DNA of 64,000 nucleotides from Lobosporangium transversale (GCF_002105155.1 NW_019028988.1:62001-126000), one strand, 5' to 3'; positions 36,714 through 48,958 are shown, counted from the first letter of the stretch. Numbers and translations: made by a program. Notes: generated from the letters alone by a model not told the origin.

Positions 36714-37124
36714 ATGGATCACTTCACACTCGAGTCGCAGGTAGCCCTGCCTGGGCCAAGTCAACCCATTCCTGTGGTAGTTTATAAGCATATCCATACC
36801 TCCATGCGACTTGTCTTTGTCGATATCCCTGGTCCACAGGCCACAGCCACTATCATTGTGCCCACCATTGTTAAAGACTCGCGTGGTCTACCTCATACTC
36901 TGGAGCACCGTAAGTCTCTAATGGCAGATGTTGCTGGATTTTTCCTTTTCTTTTTCCTCTAATTACTTCAATTTGCTAACATTTAGATGAATTATCTTCA
37001 TAGTGGTCTTTTGCGGATCAAAAAACTACCCTAATAGAGGATACCTCGATTCATTGGCCAACAGATGTCTTTCCACTGGTACCAATGCATACACTGTACG
37101 CTTTACATGTCTGGAAACAAGAAC

Positions 37125-37163
<39 letters not shown>

Positions 37164-40100
37164 TTTCATGTTGATTTACTTTCGCTTCTCCTTTTTTCTT
37201 TCTTTCTTTCGAATAGACAGAAGACTATACAGGATATACAATTGCAACAGCGGGTCGGGATGGAATGGCAGAAATTCTACCAGTATTTTTAGATCATGTA
37301 CTACATCCAACTCTTCGTGATGATCAGTATGTCACCGAAGTTTATCACATTGATGGCGAAGGAAAACAACAAGGCGTTGTCTTTTCAGAAATGGCTGCAC
37401 GTGAAAACTCGGAGGCTGATCTGGTAATGAGATAGTCTCAACAACAACAGCAAAAAAACTGAAGACTTGATCAGCAGAAAATTTGGTTTTAATTTTTTTT
37501 TTTTTACAAACGACTTGATACAACAACAACAACAACAAAAAAAAAAAAAAAATAGCTAGATCTAGGTCTTCGTCGTTTATTGTACCCAAAATCACAAACA
37601 TATTATTACGAATGTGGAGGTTTAACGGCTGAGATTCCCAAGATGACTAATGACGATATTCGAGAATACCATAAAAAATTTTATAACCCCTCCAACATGA
37701 TAATCGTTGTCGCAGGTGATGGACTTCAACCAGAGCGGATATTCACTACCTTGATCCAACAACGTATCCTTTCAGATGGTACTAGCACTGGGATTGATGG
37801 CGATAATATAGTAAACTTCGATATCATTCAGGAGATGGATATCTCAAGGGGTCGGGAAGATGCTCCCATCATGATGATTCAGAATCAAGAACAAGACCAG
37901 GACCAGGGCTCAAAAAAAGAAAAAAGACTTGTTTCTCGCACAATTCATTTTCCATCTGCAGATGAAGATGTTGGATCGATCGGATATGGATGGTTGGGAC
38001 CAGGGACCTCTGACCTTCATTCTATGGTTGCTCTTGATATTTTATTCCGGTTCCTGCATGAGACTTCGGCTTCACCATTTGCACAGGCCTTTGTGGAGCG
38101 TCGGAACCCTATGGCGAGCCACGTGGATTTTGATGTGAAGGGCTGTATTGATAGCAGCTTGCTGCTATTGTTCTCAGGAGTACCAATTCGAAGAAAGGAT
38201 AATAGTCAAATCAATCAGAGGAGCGAGTCACCAAATTCTGGAAACTATAATAATACAGACACTGAAGAGAGTTCGAGTGACATTGAGCAGGATGATGATG
38301 AGGACCAGTTAGATGATGATGACGATGATAAAGATAGCAATGAAGAGGGGAATGTAGGATCTGAGGATGAATATGGATCCGAAGATGATAGAGATGATAA
38401 CGATAATCAACATAATGAAGTCAATGATAGTGGTGATGACCTTCAAGCAGAAGCCCAAGATCTATACGAACCAGGATACTTCCATTCGCAGGTGATGCAT
38501 GTTCTTCAGGATTTCGTTGACCATGGGCTCATGTCTGATCCTACAGAGATGTCTCGGATTATTGCTCGACATCGTACCAAGATTTATGAATCGATCGAAG
38601 ACGACCCACATGAGGCAGCGACAGCATATTTGGTTCCCGATATCCTCGCTTACGCCTATTTAGAAAAAGACAAGACAAAACCTGCAGCCATCGGAACACG
38701 AGGCAGTATCTTTGCAATTATTGACGAGCTCGAGACCAAGGAACCTTCGTTCTGGAGGAACCTTGCCAAGAAGTGGTTATTGGACCCCGCTATGGTAGAA
38801 GTCTGTATGGTTCCAGATAGTAAACTGGGCAAGACAATCAAATCGATGGTATCCAAAACCCAGAACGAACTCATGAATCTGTTGGGTGAAGAAGGCCTCA
38901 GAAAACAAGGACAGATGGTCGTGGAGGCAGTAGAAGCAAACAAAGTCAATCTAACGCCAGAGATCATCGCCAAGATGCCTCCAATTTCAGACGCATCCAA
39001 GGTCCCCACGATCCCTATCCGCTCACGATATGAACCTACAGGAATAGAGAGCAAAGATGATGCAAGGCCATTTAAATTGGTCCAGGTGGTTGAAACAAAT
39101 ACATTTTTCACGCATGTTAAACTATGTCTGCCTTTGACACACCTGGACGAAGACCTGCGTCCTTACTTGGTTCTTTTCCAAGAACTTATCTTCCAATCTT
39201 CTTGCACTATGCCTAAGTGCCTTGTCAATGATGATGGCTCAAAAGAAATTGTCTTTGAGCCTTTAGATTATCAGTCTGTGGTAACCTTAGTCTCCAACAC
39301 GTTTGTTTCGCACGAGGCAGCCGTTGGTTTTGGGAACGATATCTTTGCATGCTCCTGGTTGTCAGAGCTCTTTGTCTTCGCCTGTTCAGCTGAGAGATCC
39401 AAGTTCAAGGAGCAATGCGAGCTTTTACTACAAGTGCTCATGTTCACCCAGTTCACTGAGGACCGTGTCCTCACCGTGGCTAAGAACCTGATTACCCAAA
39501 TCATGGAGCTCAAGCGAGATGGCGGTGATATGTTGGCGATGGTCAGTACACGTATGACAACGCCTGTCCGTGGTTATGAGACTGCTACAGCATATTGTAA
39601 AACTCTCCATACTCCCATTGGTCTTACCCAGGCTCGACTCCGATATCCTGCTCATTTGGAATCTGTGACACCGGTCTTGGGCAATGATATGGCCATCTCT
39701 ATATTCCGTCAAGAACCATTCTTGAAGAAGCTGGTTCAGGAAATGAAACAAAGGACTGATCAGGTCCCTAAGATCATACAGAAATTGGAGTGTATCAAAC
39801 AGGCTCTGCTACAGTCCATGTCAGAAATCATGATGAACTCGACTAGGAACGGAAATACGCCTGTAGTGGGGTTTGCACAAATTGGGGTCCCTATTGGCTT
39901 TAGCGGTCATGGAGCTTCTGGCACAAGTGGTGACAGTTCAGGAACGAAAGATCCCGTTAGGATGCTCACAGATATCTGGGACCGCACATATGAGCTGTAT
40001 CAGGCTACATCAGGATCCTCATTGAGGAACAACGGCGCTATCATATCTTCAGAATCACTCAAAAGCTCCAAAAAGCGCAAACCATCAGAACCGTTCCACC

Positions 40101-41474
40101 AACAACAGGAACAACCTAGCGTGCGCATCTTAAAGGATGAAGTCGAGACAACCATTAAGACTTCACACCTGACACTCAAAGAAGATGGGTTGAATAATAC
40201 TAATAAGTTTATTATCAATAACAATAACGAGACTCGTGCCTCTAATATTGTTGACGCTGCTGTGGCATCGAATAAGACAGGATCATTCGTACCAGGGTCC
40301 ATTGGACTCCATCCTTTCCCTTTCCCTAGAACTCCTTATCGTCCCCTGGTAACAGCGGCACATGCAGATGATGATCATGATATGCAACAGGACTCCAGCC
40401 ATTCATCGTCTGTGTCTAGGTCAGGGCCTGCGCCTAACAGTGTCTTGATCCCTCTGAAATCCATCACATCCTCATACTTGGTCTCGATCGTGCCTTGTGA
40501 CATTGTATACGATCCTACAACAGCTTCAGAGGAGACCATTATGGATCAATACGCAACTCTTCTGCTCTGTGAGGTCTTGTCTCGGAGTGAGGGACCTTTG
40601 TATTCTGCGATTCGTGGACAGGGATATGCCTACGGATGCTCCATTTCTGTATATTTATGGACGGCTCAGATGGCGTTTGAGGTCCGAGATGCTATGGACC
40701 CGATTAAGGCTTATGATGCATTTTTAGATATCATTCGTAGAATGGATACGGATTGGGAACAGGTAGTCGGGACAGTGTTTGAGATGGAGACCGCCATGGC
40801 CTCTCAGGCATATCAGACATGTATGGAGCGCGCTACTGCAGGTGGGGCCTTATCTTGGGTCCTTCGAGGAGCTATTCGGGTAAGAGCTTATTTGTGTTTA
40901 AGCATTTATGATATGTCGTCTTCTGCTTAAATCACATATTTATGTTTGATTTGGCTTGTTTTTCTCTCTCTCTCTTTCTCTCCATATCCCAGGGCTATAC
41001 ATCATTGGAGGAGCTGAGCATGAGCGGCAACTACCTCTATAAGGTCAGTGCCCTAGATCTGAAGCGTGTTTATAGAAAGTACTTTAAGCAATTCCTGAAT
41101 GGCCATGAGGGGTAAGTTTTTTTTTTTATTTTTATTTTTTTTTTTTTATTTTTATTTTTTTTTTTTAGTTCACTTGCCAGATTCTTTTTATTTGATTTGA
41201 TCTGATTATGATTCTTTCTTTTTTTTTTTTTTTTTTTTTTTTTTTTCTTAGATTGACTACCGTTTTGCTGACTCCTCCTTCGCCTCCAGAGTCAATCAAA
41301 ACTCATTTTGCTCAATACGGTATCGATTTCAAAGAAGCGACGCTTAAAGATTTTGAAATTGAACCAGCATTTGATTTTGTCCCGGTCAACACTCCTTCTT
41401 CCTCCCGAATCATTTCGCCTGCAGGGACCACTCCTGGCTCCCCATTATCATCCTCTTCCTCATCCGTTATTTAA
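36714..41474 (+). CDS. M16-family zinc metallopeptidase (Sdd3/YOL098C-like)
   Basis: Six exons, 36714-36909, 37004-37095, 37217-37423, 37556-40879, 40993-41111 and 41252-41474, encode 1,386 residues. The inverted zinc motif HTLEH (His61, Glu64, His65) is followed by LVFCGSKNYP and by GVVFSEMAARE, where Glu154 is the likely third ligand, as in presequence-protease-type M16 enzymes. SLANRCLSTGTNAYT and TEDYTGYTIATAG also fit the uncharacterised yeast YOL098C (Sdd3) group. Two half-domains span most of the protein. Extra segments include a very acidic Asp/Glu-rich insert (about residues 390-450) and a Ser/Asn-rich insert (about 1000-1120), longer than usual. Intron 1 splits the codon right after the HTLEH motif. 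No targeting sequence is obvious, so a cytosolic enzyme is likely. Polyadenylation-type AATAAA at 41622. Confidence 0.9.
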
Positions 41475-41621
41475 GATGAAACTATAATAGATCTTGTTTT
41501 GTTTTTCGACTATAGTCAAAGCGAATACAGCATTTCCTCGTGATTTTTTTTGCAAAAGTTTGTTTTGTACTGAACGGTGGAGTTGAACACAGACAATGTA
41601 TTATATTGAACGAAGTGACTG

Positions 41622-41627
41622 AATAAA
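41622..41627 (+). terminator. polyadenylation signal of the M16 gene
   Basis: AATAAA 148 bases after the M16 stop codon, in an AT-rich context. Confidence 0.5.
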
Positions 41628-41696
41628 GCGAAGCAAAATTGATAAGATACCCCCTACTTCATACTAGCTGTGGAGACACGGCGGACATCAAACTGG

Positions 41697-41825
41697 TCAG
41701 GGGTAAAGGACCTTAATCTTCTTGCCCCACAGGTATTGAAGTTGTTGATGTACTTGCTCATATCTCCGCCAAACTATATACTGTGCATGTGCAGCAATTT
41801 CATCCTTGTGGAGAAGCACATGCAT
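41697..41825 (-). pseudogene. possible 42-codon ORF or coding remnant
   Basis: ATG at 41825, stop at 41699-41697. Two overlapping frames (containing IVWRRYEQVHQQLQ and FTPDQFDVRRVSTA) both read like protein, which suggests decayed or frame-shifted coding sequence. No homologue is recognised. Confidence 0.25.
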
Positions 41826-42844
41826 GTATTAATTGACTTTGTATGTCGCTGATTCGTATGAGTGGCTCATTCCTCCGTGTACTACTTGCTCATTTTGCTT
41901 TTGTACAACTGCTTCGCCCGCGGGGAGAGAGAGCTCTGTGCGAATATATGACACTTGGACCCCTAAAAATTTAGAGCCTGTAGTTTAAAAAAAAAAAAAA
42001 AAAAGCCAAACAATGCAGTACGAAATAAACAAAGGCCCTTACGGACTATGAAATGATAGGCTTCTCACAAGTTTGTTGCCAAATCAGCTTATTAACACAC
42101 CTTGATAAAAAAAGCTCCTTCACCAATTGTAACAAACATTTTTCATATATACAATGGCAATCACTTGTATGTCCCTTGACTTGTGCAACCATCACTGCAC
42201 CGTTACACCTTGCGTCTAGTGCGCGTCAATTCCATAACAGATCCAACAAGTTGCTTTCACGAGATTTTTTTTTATTTTGTTGCAATCCAATAATGTAAGT
42301 GTAACAATCTGTGTATGCCCCTGTACCTCAGCTTTGTCTTTTCCCCAAAAGATCTTTTGCCTCTATTGCCTCTTCTAAAACCAACTCCGGGCTATGTAGT
42401 ACGCGCTTGTTTGCAATAGCGCCAAAGCGTTTTCTTTAATAGGAATGGACGTATTAAATATGTCCCTGCTCACTGACATTACCGACTATTGATAACAATG
42501 TTTGAGCTCGGCTTTAACATGCATTAATGAGGACAGTTGCCGTCCCTGGCGAAGCCTAATATTGTTCAGGAACCCCACCGAATGTTTTAATTAACTTTAT
42601 GCGCTCTGATTATTTGCATGAGATCCAAAAGATACGCTGATCTCCTCATGGTCGACACCGTTGCTACTATAATAGATGTCAATGCAGTGTATCCAGCCGA
42701 CTTAGAAAAAGTACAAATAGCGAGATAAATCTTTCTGTTTTTTTTTTTTTTTTTTGTTTGAATATCATCATCCTCCAAGTTATCTTTTCACGACACCAGC
42801 ACACTCACTCACTTCCTCTACGGATCAAAGAAATTTAAGCAACA

Positions 42845-43921
42845 ATGAAGTTTACTATCTCCTCCGTCATTAGCGCTGCCGCCACCGCCCTGGTCCTTTC
42901 TCTTTCGGCTATCCAAGTTCAATCCCTTCCAGCTGATCCCGCAAGATCTGTTGCACTTAAAAAACGTGCGATCGAGGGCTTGAATAATTTTGACTGCAAG
43001 TTAACCCCTGCTCATCCTCGTCCTGTGATCCTGGTTCATGCAACTCTACTCACTGTCGATTCTTGGTCCACTTTTGCGCCCGAATTGGCCAAGCGCGGCT
43101 ACTGCGTCTTTGGTCTCACCTATGGCAAATACAAGAAAATCCCCGAGTTTGGAGGTCTTGCTCCGATCGAGGATTCTGCCCAGGAGCTTGCCAATTTTGC
43201 AGACGAAGTCATGAGCAAGATGAAAGTCTCCCAAGTTGATATTGTTGGGCATTCGCAAGGTGGTATTCTGGCGAGATACTGGATGAAGTATCTTGGCGGA
43301 GCCGGCAAGGTTTACAGACATGTTGGAGTTTCTCCCATTAATCATGGTACAACTCTGAGCGGAATCACGACACTGACTAAGGCTATGAAGATGTTCGAGC
43401 CGTCCCAGCCCACCTTCGACTCGTTCGCGCCATCATTTTATCAAATGGTCGTGAACTCCACTTTCATGCAAAAGCTGAATGCTGGAGGTGACACTGCTCT
43501 TGGCGTCATCCATTCCAACATCGCTACCAAGTATGTCTTTTTTCGATTATAAACTTATAACGCATAATCTGTCACAATACTCTTTGACACTTTTTTTTTT
43601 TTTTTTTTTTTTTTGCTAATCTATTCACAATCAATAGATATGATGAAGTCGTTACTCCTTGGGAGACATGCTTCCAGGAGGGCCCTGAGATCACAAACGT
43701 TTTACTTCAGGACCTCTGCGCTTTGTCAGTGAACGAGCATCGTAAGTCACTGTTTGTTTGTAAGGTTAAGATGTAAGAACACGAGAAAAGTCCAGTGGTT
43801 GATTTTTGTATTGTTTATTTTATTAGTTACCATGGTCAATACCAAGGTTGTCCTTCAGTTCGTCCTCAACCAGCTCGATCCAGCCACTGCTAAGACTGCG
43901 AACTGCTTGTCGATGTTCTAA
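42845..43921 (+). CDS. secreted alpha/beta-hydrolase, lipase class 2-like
   Basis: Three exons, 42845-43530, 43638-43741 and 43827-43921, encode 294 residues. The signal peptide is about residues 1-27. A Lys-Lys-Arg site at 39-41 (LKKRAIEG) could be cut by a Kex2-type protease to remove a short propeptide. The lipase core starts at PVILVHA (oxyanion region), then GYCVFGLTYG. The nucleophile elbow GHSQGG has Ser137. The likely acid is the Asp in YDEVVTP and the likely His is in SVNEH, both split over exons 2 and 3. Cys pairs (FDC, ETC, DLC, ANC) fit extracellular folding. The family (lipase class 2, EstA type) hydrolyses triacylglycerols or other esters outside the cell. A 25-base T-run lies in intron 1; AATAAA is at 44098. 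Confidence 0.92.
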
Positions 43922-44285
43922 GTCAAGGGTAGAAGGATAGGGCTGATTTCCTTAGGGAATTAATAGCCTTCGACCTACGGCTTTTCAGCTAACGTCTTAT
44001 ACTTATACACAACGATGCACTCGTACTTTACTGTTGGTTCTTTCATAAATGACGCAGGTCGTCTACCATGATTGTATTGATTCAGATTATAGTATTCAAT
44101 AAAGCTTTCGATAAACTTTCATATTTGGATCCTGGTGAGATGCATTATAGGATCTACATGATAGATGCCTCCAATTTTTCGGTTGAATTGCCGCTTTTTA
44201 TTGTTTTCGTCTTTTACCACGAACGTCTAGCAGAAAAGAGAGCTGGAGCGCTGAGGCTATCTCAAAGACATCTAATTTACTGTAC
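43922..44285. other. convergent intergenic spacer
   Basis: 364 bases between the 3' ends of the lipase and the next gene. Contains AATAAA at 44098. No gene seen. Confidence 0.7.
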
Positions 44286-47200
44286 TCAATGATTTGCAAG
44301 CAAAGTCTTGACCCTTGTCCAATATGGTCCTTGGATGCTACAGGGACGGTTTTCCGCAATGGTAGTCACATCATTATCTACCTCCATCTGCGTTTCTTCT
44401 CCTCTCTCTCCTCTTCGTAGTCCGTCTTCAGGGCTAGCCTTCGTTTGTTCGTTGGTAGCAGCATTCTCTCCCTTCCCTCCTCTCATGAGATCACGATGTG
44501 CCCGCTCTACATTCTCCATTGCAGTTCGAACAGGATCATACCCTATTCCTTGAGCTGTTAAAAGAACAGCGAGCAATCGAAGTAATTCCTCCTCGAACAC
44601 TACAACATCTCCAGAGTCATATCCTGCAGCTACAGCAGCTTCACCAACTGACGTCGATGATGATGAAGTCCATGGTGAAGTTAGTGCCACGGCTAAACAG
44701 CATAGCATCCACTCAAAATACTGTATCTGCAGTGCTGGTAATGTTGCAGACAGGGCATCCGTAATCCATGAATCCAGGGCCCCAGATTGGTTAGCTCGCG
44801 TTAAGTACTGCAAAATAAACATTAATACATTGAGAGGCGCCTGGCACACTATACGAGATGCTTCCACCTGTCTAGCCAGCTCTAAGGCCTCAGTATCATC
44901 CTCTTCATCATCATGCGGCTGATGATTCGGCGGTGAATCAGGAGCGTCTTCATCTCTCTCAACACCACCTATACTCTGTGCCCTATCTTCATCCTTATCT
45001 TTTTCTTTCTTAGCTTCATGGTCACCATCTTTTGTTTTGTCGCTCTGTTTGCCATTCTTAGGCAACACACTACTATCCGATCGCAGGCCGCTGAAGCCTG
45101 CTAGTTGTGCCTCCACATCCGCTGCCTGCTCATCCAAGTCCATCTTGGCTCTTCGGTCAATCTCTTCCTCTGCATCTAAATCTTTAATACTGAAATTGCT
45201 CGCTCCTCCACTGCCTCCACTACTCCCTCCGCCTCCTAATATGGTATTTCCTTCACCGTGGACAACCCTTCCTTCCATCTCCATTTTTTTCAGTAACTTG
45301 AGTTGGACTTTCTTCTCGCGCTTTTTCAACTTCTTTGCCTTTTTTCTACGGTCCATTTTGGCCACCATTGGATCAGGCTCTTCCAGCTCATTCAACATTA
45401 GTTTAGGTGCTGCATTTGTGATCGAGCTAGTTTCACTGACTTGCTTCAAAAGTTCCTGTGCATCCAGCCCGGCAACTCCGCCGGCACCGGAGTCTGCAAT
45501 GCCTCCTGCTCCTGCGCCAGCCAAGTCGTCTGGCAAATCGTCCCCACTCGAGTAGATCATCCCGCTGATTCTACCCACAACGCGTTTTGTTTGGAACATT
45601 GTCAGCACTGCATAAAATGGACTCACTCGACGGTTATACAAGTTACGAACACGACGCTTTTTGGTGCCTCCTAACGCTGCAGATGGACGTAATATGGATA
45701 CTGTGCCAGCAGCTGTATTTGATGATGCCATCGCACTACCATCCCCTGCATTTTTTACAGTATTATTACCACTAGTGCCACTAGCTGTGAAAGTATCGGC
45801 TGGAAACTCAATTGGCTCTATCCATTTTTTAGACCCAGGTTCTAGGTAGGAACTGCTCTCCTCTGGTTTAATTACGAGACCCACTAACGCACTCATGATC
45901 ATTTCCATGACCCATTGTCCTGTCTTAATATTTGATTTTGTTTTCATTGTTAACGCCCCTGTTGCTGATGTTGTTGATGTTGCTGTTGCCATCGTTGCTG
46001 CGTCATTATTACTGACCAATCCTTCCTTCAAGTACTTTGCTGCTGAAAAAGCCAGCCCTTCCGCACCAAGCTCTCGATCTCGATCACCACCAATGCCACC
46101 GCTACTACTACTGCCACTATTACTACTACCACTTCCATCCCAACACATAAAATCAATCAAGATCTGGTCTAACAGGAACTTTTGGTCGCTTGGATAAACT
46201 GACTTGATCAACCCAACCAGCTTTTCAGAGAAGACTGCCCCATCCATATGCCCTAGCAATGTGATCCACCGCTCCAGTTCGGAATCCGCCTGAGCAGCAT
46301 ATTTGGTTGGTAATTGTGGTAGATGAGTCAAGCCCATGATCGGAGACCATAGTGGGTTCGAGAGTTTGGCCTGTTGATGAGCACTCACGCTGCTTGCAAG
46401 AGTTGAAGTGGATGGCAGGTGTGTAGATGGTACAAAGCTACCGCCGGCCCCTGTTCCGGCTCCAACTCCAACTCCAGTTCCAGCACCGCCAGTAGCAGAC
46501 GATGTTTGTGAGGCAAGCACGGATGCATATCCTGTCATCGCCTGGTCCACAAATTGAGAGGTGGTCTTAAACGGCTTTGTATTTGTTTTATCGCCTCCAT
46601 TGTTGCCGTCGGCGCTATTATCACGTGACGCCACAGTTGTCAACGGGGACGCAGGTGAGGGCTGCTGTCCTAATACCCCTGTTGGTGTTGATAAAGAAGA
46701 AGAAGGGCTGGACGCTGCTGTCGGAGACAATGTTGACGAGACTACACTGAGTGATCCCCCTGTCTCGGTTCCTCCAGTACTTTTGAGACGTTTCCTTGAA
46801 ACAGGATCTAGAGGATCCGATCCATTGAAGCCGCTACCAACACCACTTGCCCCTCCTCCGACGAGTGGTCGTTTGATACCTCTGTCCAGCCCAGATCCAG
46901 ATCCACCTCCACTGACGCTAGTGCCGATGCCACCAACATTACTACCCGCACTACCACTAGATCTTGATTGCATTTTGGCATCCGCTGCGGTTTCTTGTTG
47001 ATACAAAGCTAAAAGCTTTGGAAGATTCCGTCCACGTTCTGTCTCAAAGAATACTTCCAGCGCTGCACATGCTTCCGCTAATAATAATGCTAGCTGATGG
47101 CAAGCCTGGTCTAATTCCTGTTGTTGCTCATCAAACTTGTTAATATCAACCCCTGTCGCTGCTGTTGTCGACCCAGCTTCTGTTATAACAGTCATAGGCT

Positions 47201-48251
47201 CAGCAGACGAACCTTTTTTCCGTCCGAGTACCCCAAGGACGAGCCCTCTAGCGGCCGCCGCCTGCTTTGAATCACGATTATGATTCTTTGCATATCGGCG
47301 ACATGAAATTAGAGTCTGAATCAATGCCAGCACGGCTCTCTTGGATGCTTTTGCCGCCACTGTTGCTATTGCTGCCGTCTCTACTACTGTGGCAGCACTG
47401 GTTTCTGTGGCAGCTGTTGATAATGATGATGACGATGATGGTGATGGTGATGACGAACGCCATTCATAATCTAGAGCTTCAATCAAGTCTATAGGAAGAT
47501 CACGCTCGAAACCGTGTCGTGGTCCGTGTTCTAAAAACGTGTCCAAAAATACCTGGATCACCAATTCAGGACATCCAGATTTTAGAAATTCAAGTTGCCA
47601 GGGTGAAAACTGAGGCTGATGATGATGGCGATTATTCTCTGAACCTCCTGGAATCCGTCTCTTCCCTTTACCATTTTCCTTGAGTGCTGATGATAGTGGC
47701 GACGTCGATGAGCAATGTGTTTTATAAAACTCATAAAGGTCCCATAATGCTGGTCGTGTCTCTGTTGCAGCACCCTCCTCCTCTTCTTCTTCTTCCACTT
47801 TTTTGTCTTCTCCAGATATGCTCCGGGCACTTTTTTGTTGCTCTTGCTCTTGCTGGTATTGTTGATATTGTCGTCTTCGGCGCTCAATGGTCTTCAGGAT
47901 CCTAGGGATTCCGTTATCGGATAGTAAAGCTGCAGCTCTGGCTGCAGTTGCCGCGGTTGAGAACATGGAAACGGAAGATGCAGCTGCAGGTTTGGCCCCC
48001 TTGATCGCCACTGCTGCTTCCGCTGCAAATCCTGAATTGTGGCATTCAGATCCAAGACGGATCCAAGTCGAACGCGGGATCTGTTTAAGCCAAGACCTAA
48101 GAATCCGAGGATCCAAAGATGTTGTTGTGGTTGTTGAGGTAGATGGGGTTTTTTTGGATGGTGATGTTGGGATCGGCGACTGAATAATAGAGTTGTCAAG
48201 GAGCAGCGCGGAAATCGAATCCGGCAAAAGTGCTAAGATGCTGGACGACAT
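44286..48251 (-). CDS. large intronless protein of unknown function
   Basis: One uninterrupted exon, 1,321 residues, ATG at 48251. I do not recognise it. Conserved-looking helical blocks alternate with low-complexity linkers. Blocks include SWLKQIPRSTWIRLG near residue 55, SPWQLEFLKSGCPELVIQVF, RWITLLGHMDGAVFSEKL, NRRVSPFYAVLTMFQTKRVV and the C-terminal LNVLMFILQYLTRA with LQIQYFEWMLCCLAVAL. The linkers are Ser/Thr/Gly/Ala-rich, with Gly repeats such as GTGVGVGAGTGAGG, and there is a strongly basic RRKKAKKLKKREKK segment (about residue 1000) resembling a nuclear signal. Ordered helical segments between disordered linkers suggest a nuclear scaffold subunit, but that is inference. It has no intron although most neighbours of similar size have several. 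The antisense strand is also open over long stretches because of codon bias. Confidence 0.85.
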   Translation of the reverse strand: MSSSILALLPDSISALLLDNSIIQSPIPTSPSKKTPSTSTTTTTSLDPRILRSWLKQIPRSTWIRLGSECHNSGFAAEAAVAIKGAKPAAASSVSMFSTAATAARAAALLSDNGIPRILKTIERRRRQYQQYQQEQEQQKSARSISGEDKKVEEEEEEEGAATETRPALWDLYEFYKTHCSSTSPLSSALKENGKGKRRIPGGSENNRHHHQPQFSPWQLEFLKSGCPELVIQVFLDTFLEHGPRHGFERDLPIDLIEALDYEWRSSSPSPSSSSSLSTAATETSAATVVETAAIATVAAKASKRAVLALIQTLISCRRYAKNHNRDSKQAAAARGLVLGVLGRKKGSSAEPMTVITEAGSTTAATGVDINKFDEQQQELDQACHQLALLLAEACAALEVFFETERGRNLPKLLALYQQETAADAKMQSRSSGSAGSNVGGIGTSVSGGGSGSGLDRGIKRPLVGGGASGVGSGFNGSDPLDPVSRKRLKSTGGTETGGSLSVVSSTLSPTAASSPSSSLSTPTGVLGQQPSPASPLTTVASRDNSADGNNGGDKTNTKPFKTTSQFVDQAMTGYASVLASQTSSATGGAGTGVGVGAGTGAGGSFVPSTHLPSTSTLASSVSAHQQAKLSNPLWSPIMGLTHLPQLPTKYAAQADSELERWITLLGHMDGAVFSEKLVGLIKSVYPSDQKFLLDQILIDFMCWDGSGSSNSGSSSSGGIGGDRDRELGAEGLAFSAAKYLKEGLVSNNDAATMATATSTTSATGALTMKTKSNIKTGQWVMEMIMSALVGLVIKPEESSSYLEPGSKKWIEPIEFPADTFTASGTSGNNTVKNAGDGSAMASSNTAAGTVSILRPSAALGGTKKRRVRNLYNRRVSPFYAVLTMFQTKRVVGRISGMIYSSGDDLPDDLAGAGAGGIADSGAGGVAGLDAQELLKQVSETSSITNAAPKLMLNELEEPDPMVAKMDRRKKAKKLKKREKKVQLKLLKKMEMEGRVVHGEGNTILGGGGSSGGSGGASNFSIKDLDAEEEIDRRAKMDLDEQAADVEAQLAGFSGLRSDSSVLPKNGKQSDKTKDGDHEAKKEKDKDEDRAQSIGGVERDEDAPDSPPNHQPHDDEEDDTEALELARQVEASRIVCQAPLNVLMFILQYLTRANQSGALDSWITDALSATLPALQIQYFEWMLCCLAVALTSPWTSSSSTSVGEAAVAAGYDSGDVVVFEEELLRLLAVLLTAQGIGYDPVRTAMENVERAHRDLMRGGKGENAATNEQTKASPEDGLRRGERGEETQMEVDNDVTTIAENRPCSIQGPYWTRVKTLLANH

Positions 48252-48958
48252 TTTTTTTTTTATGCGTATATGTTTTGTAACAACAACAACAACAACAATA
48301 ATAATAATAATAATAAGCCCTGATTCTTGTTTGCCCTTCTGAATCGAGAAAGCCTTTAGGGTATGCCTGATAAAGGATTTTATGCTGCCAAAGCCAACTG
48401 GCTAAAAGTATATATGAAAGGAGTGTTTGATATTAGTAGGGTATATGTAATGAAAAAGTTCTTGGTATATTAGGTTTAAAGGATCCCAAAGTGGAAAAAA
48501 AAAAAAAAAAAAAAAAGATGGAAACTCTCCTACTTGTCACTCCACTAAAAATGGTAAAATAATACGATAGGGTTCAACACGCTTCCCAGGAAGGTATATC
48601 CACAGATGAAGTTTATAGGCTAATGTGCAAAACTTTGCCAATCACTTCATTGAAATGCAAGAAAAGATGAATGCGTCAGGCAACATCAAAGAGAGACACG
48701 ACTCACACAACTTTAATGATTTTTATTACGGGGCCAAAGTCGTTTTGTTCTCACGTGGTATGCATGATCTATTTGGTGGCGTACAAATCAAAATCTGTTA
48801 TCAAAGAATGAAATTGAATGTCAAAGCCCAGCCTTTTTTTTTTTTTTTTTTTTTTTTTATTGTTATTATGATTACTATTCATCAAACTCAGTATCAGAAG
48901 AAGCTTTCTTTTAACATGGTATGAGAACAGGCCTTAGGTATTGACAGCAACAAGCTGT
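48252..48958. other. intergenic spacer, upstream of the large intronless gene
   Basis: 707 bases: promoter of the intronless gene on one side and 3' flank of the eIF4E gene on the other. CAA/TAA triplet repeats at 48280-48315, an A-run near 48495-48516 and a T-run near 48833-48858. No gene seen. Confidence 0.7.

Larger units (their letters stand above)
41475..42844. other. 1.4 kb intergenic region with a small coding-like remnant
   Basis: No full gene is supported. On the minus strand 41825-41697 is a 42-codon frame starting with ATG (MHVLLHKDEIAAHAQ...) that looks protein-like and may be a remnant. The rest is AT-rich, with an A-run (41986-42003) and the lipase promoter at the right end. 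Confidence 0.55.

Noticed and set aside
46561-47001. 146-codon plus-strand open frame inside the large minus-strand gene
   Set aside because: It is the antisense shadow of Ser/Thr/Gly/Ala-rich codons; the minus strand carries the 1,321-residue frame and the plus frame lacks structure.
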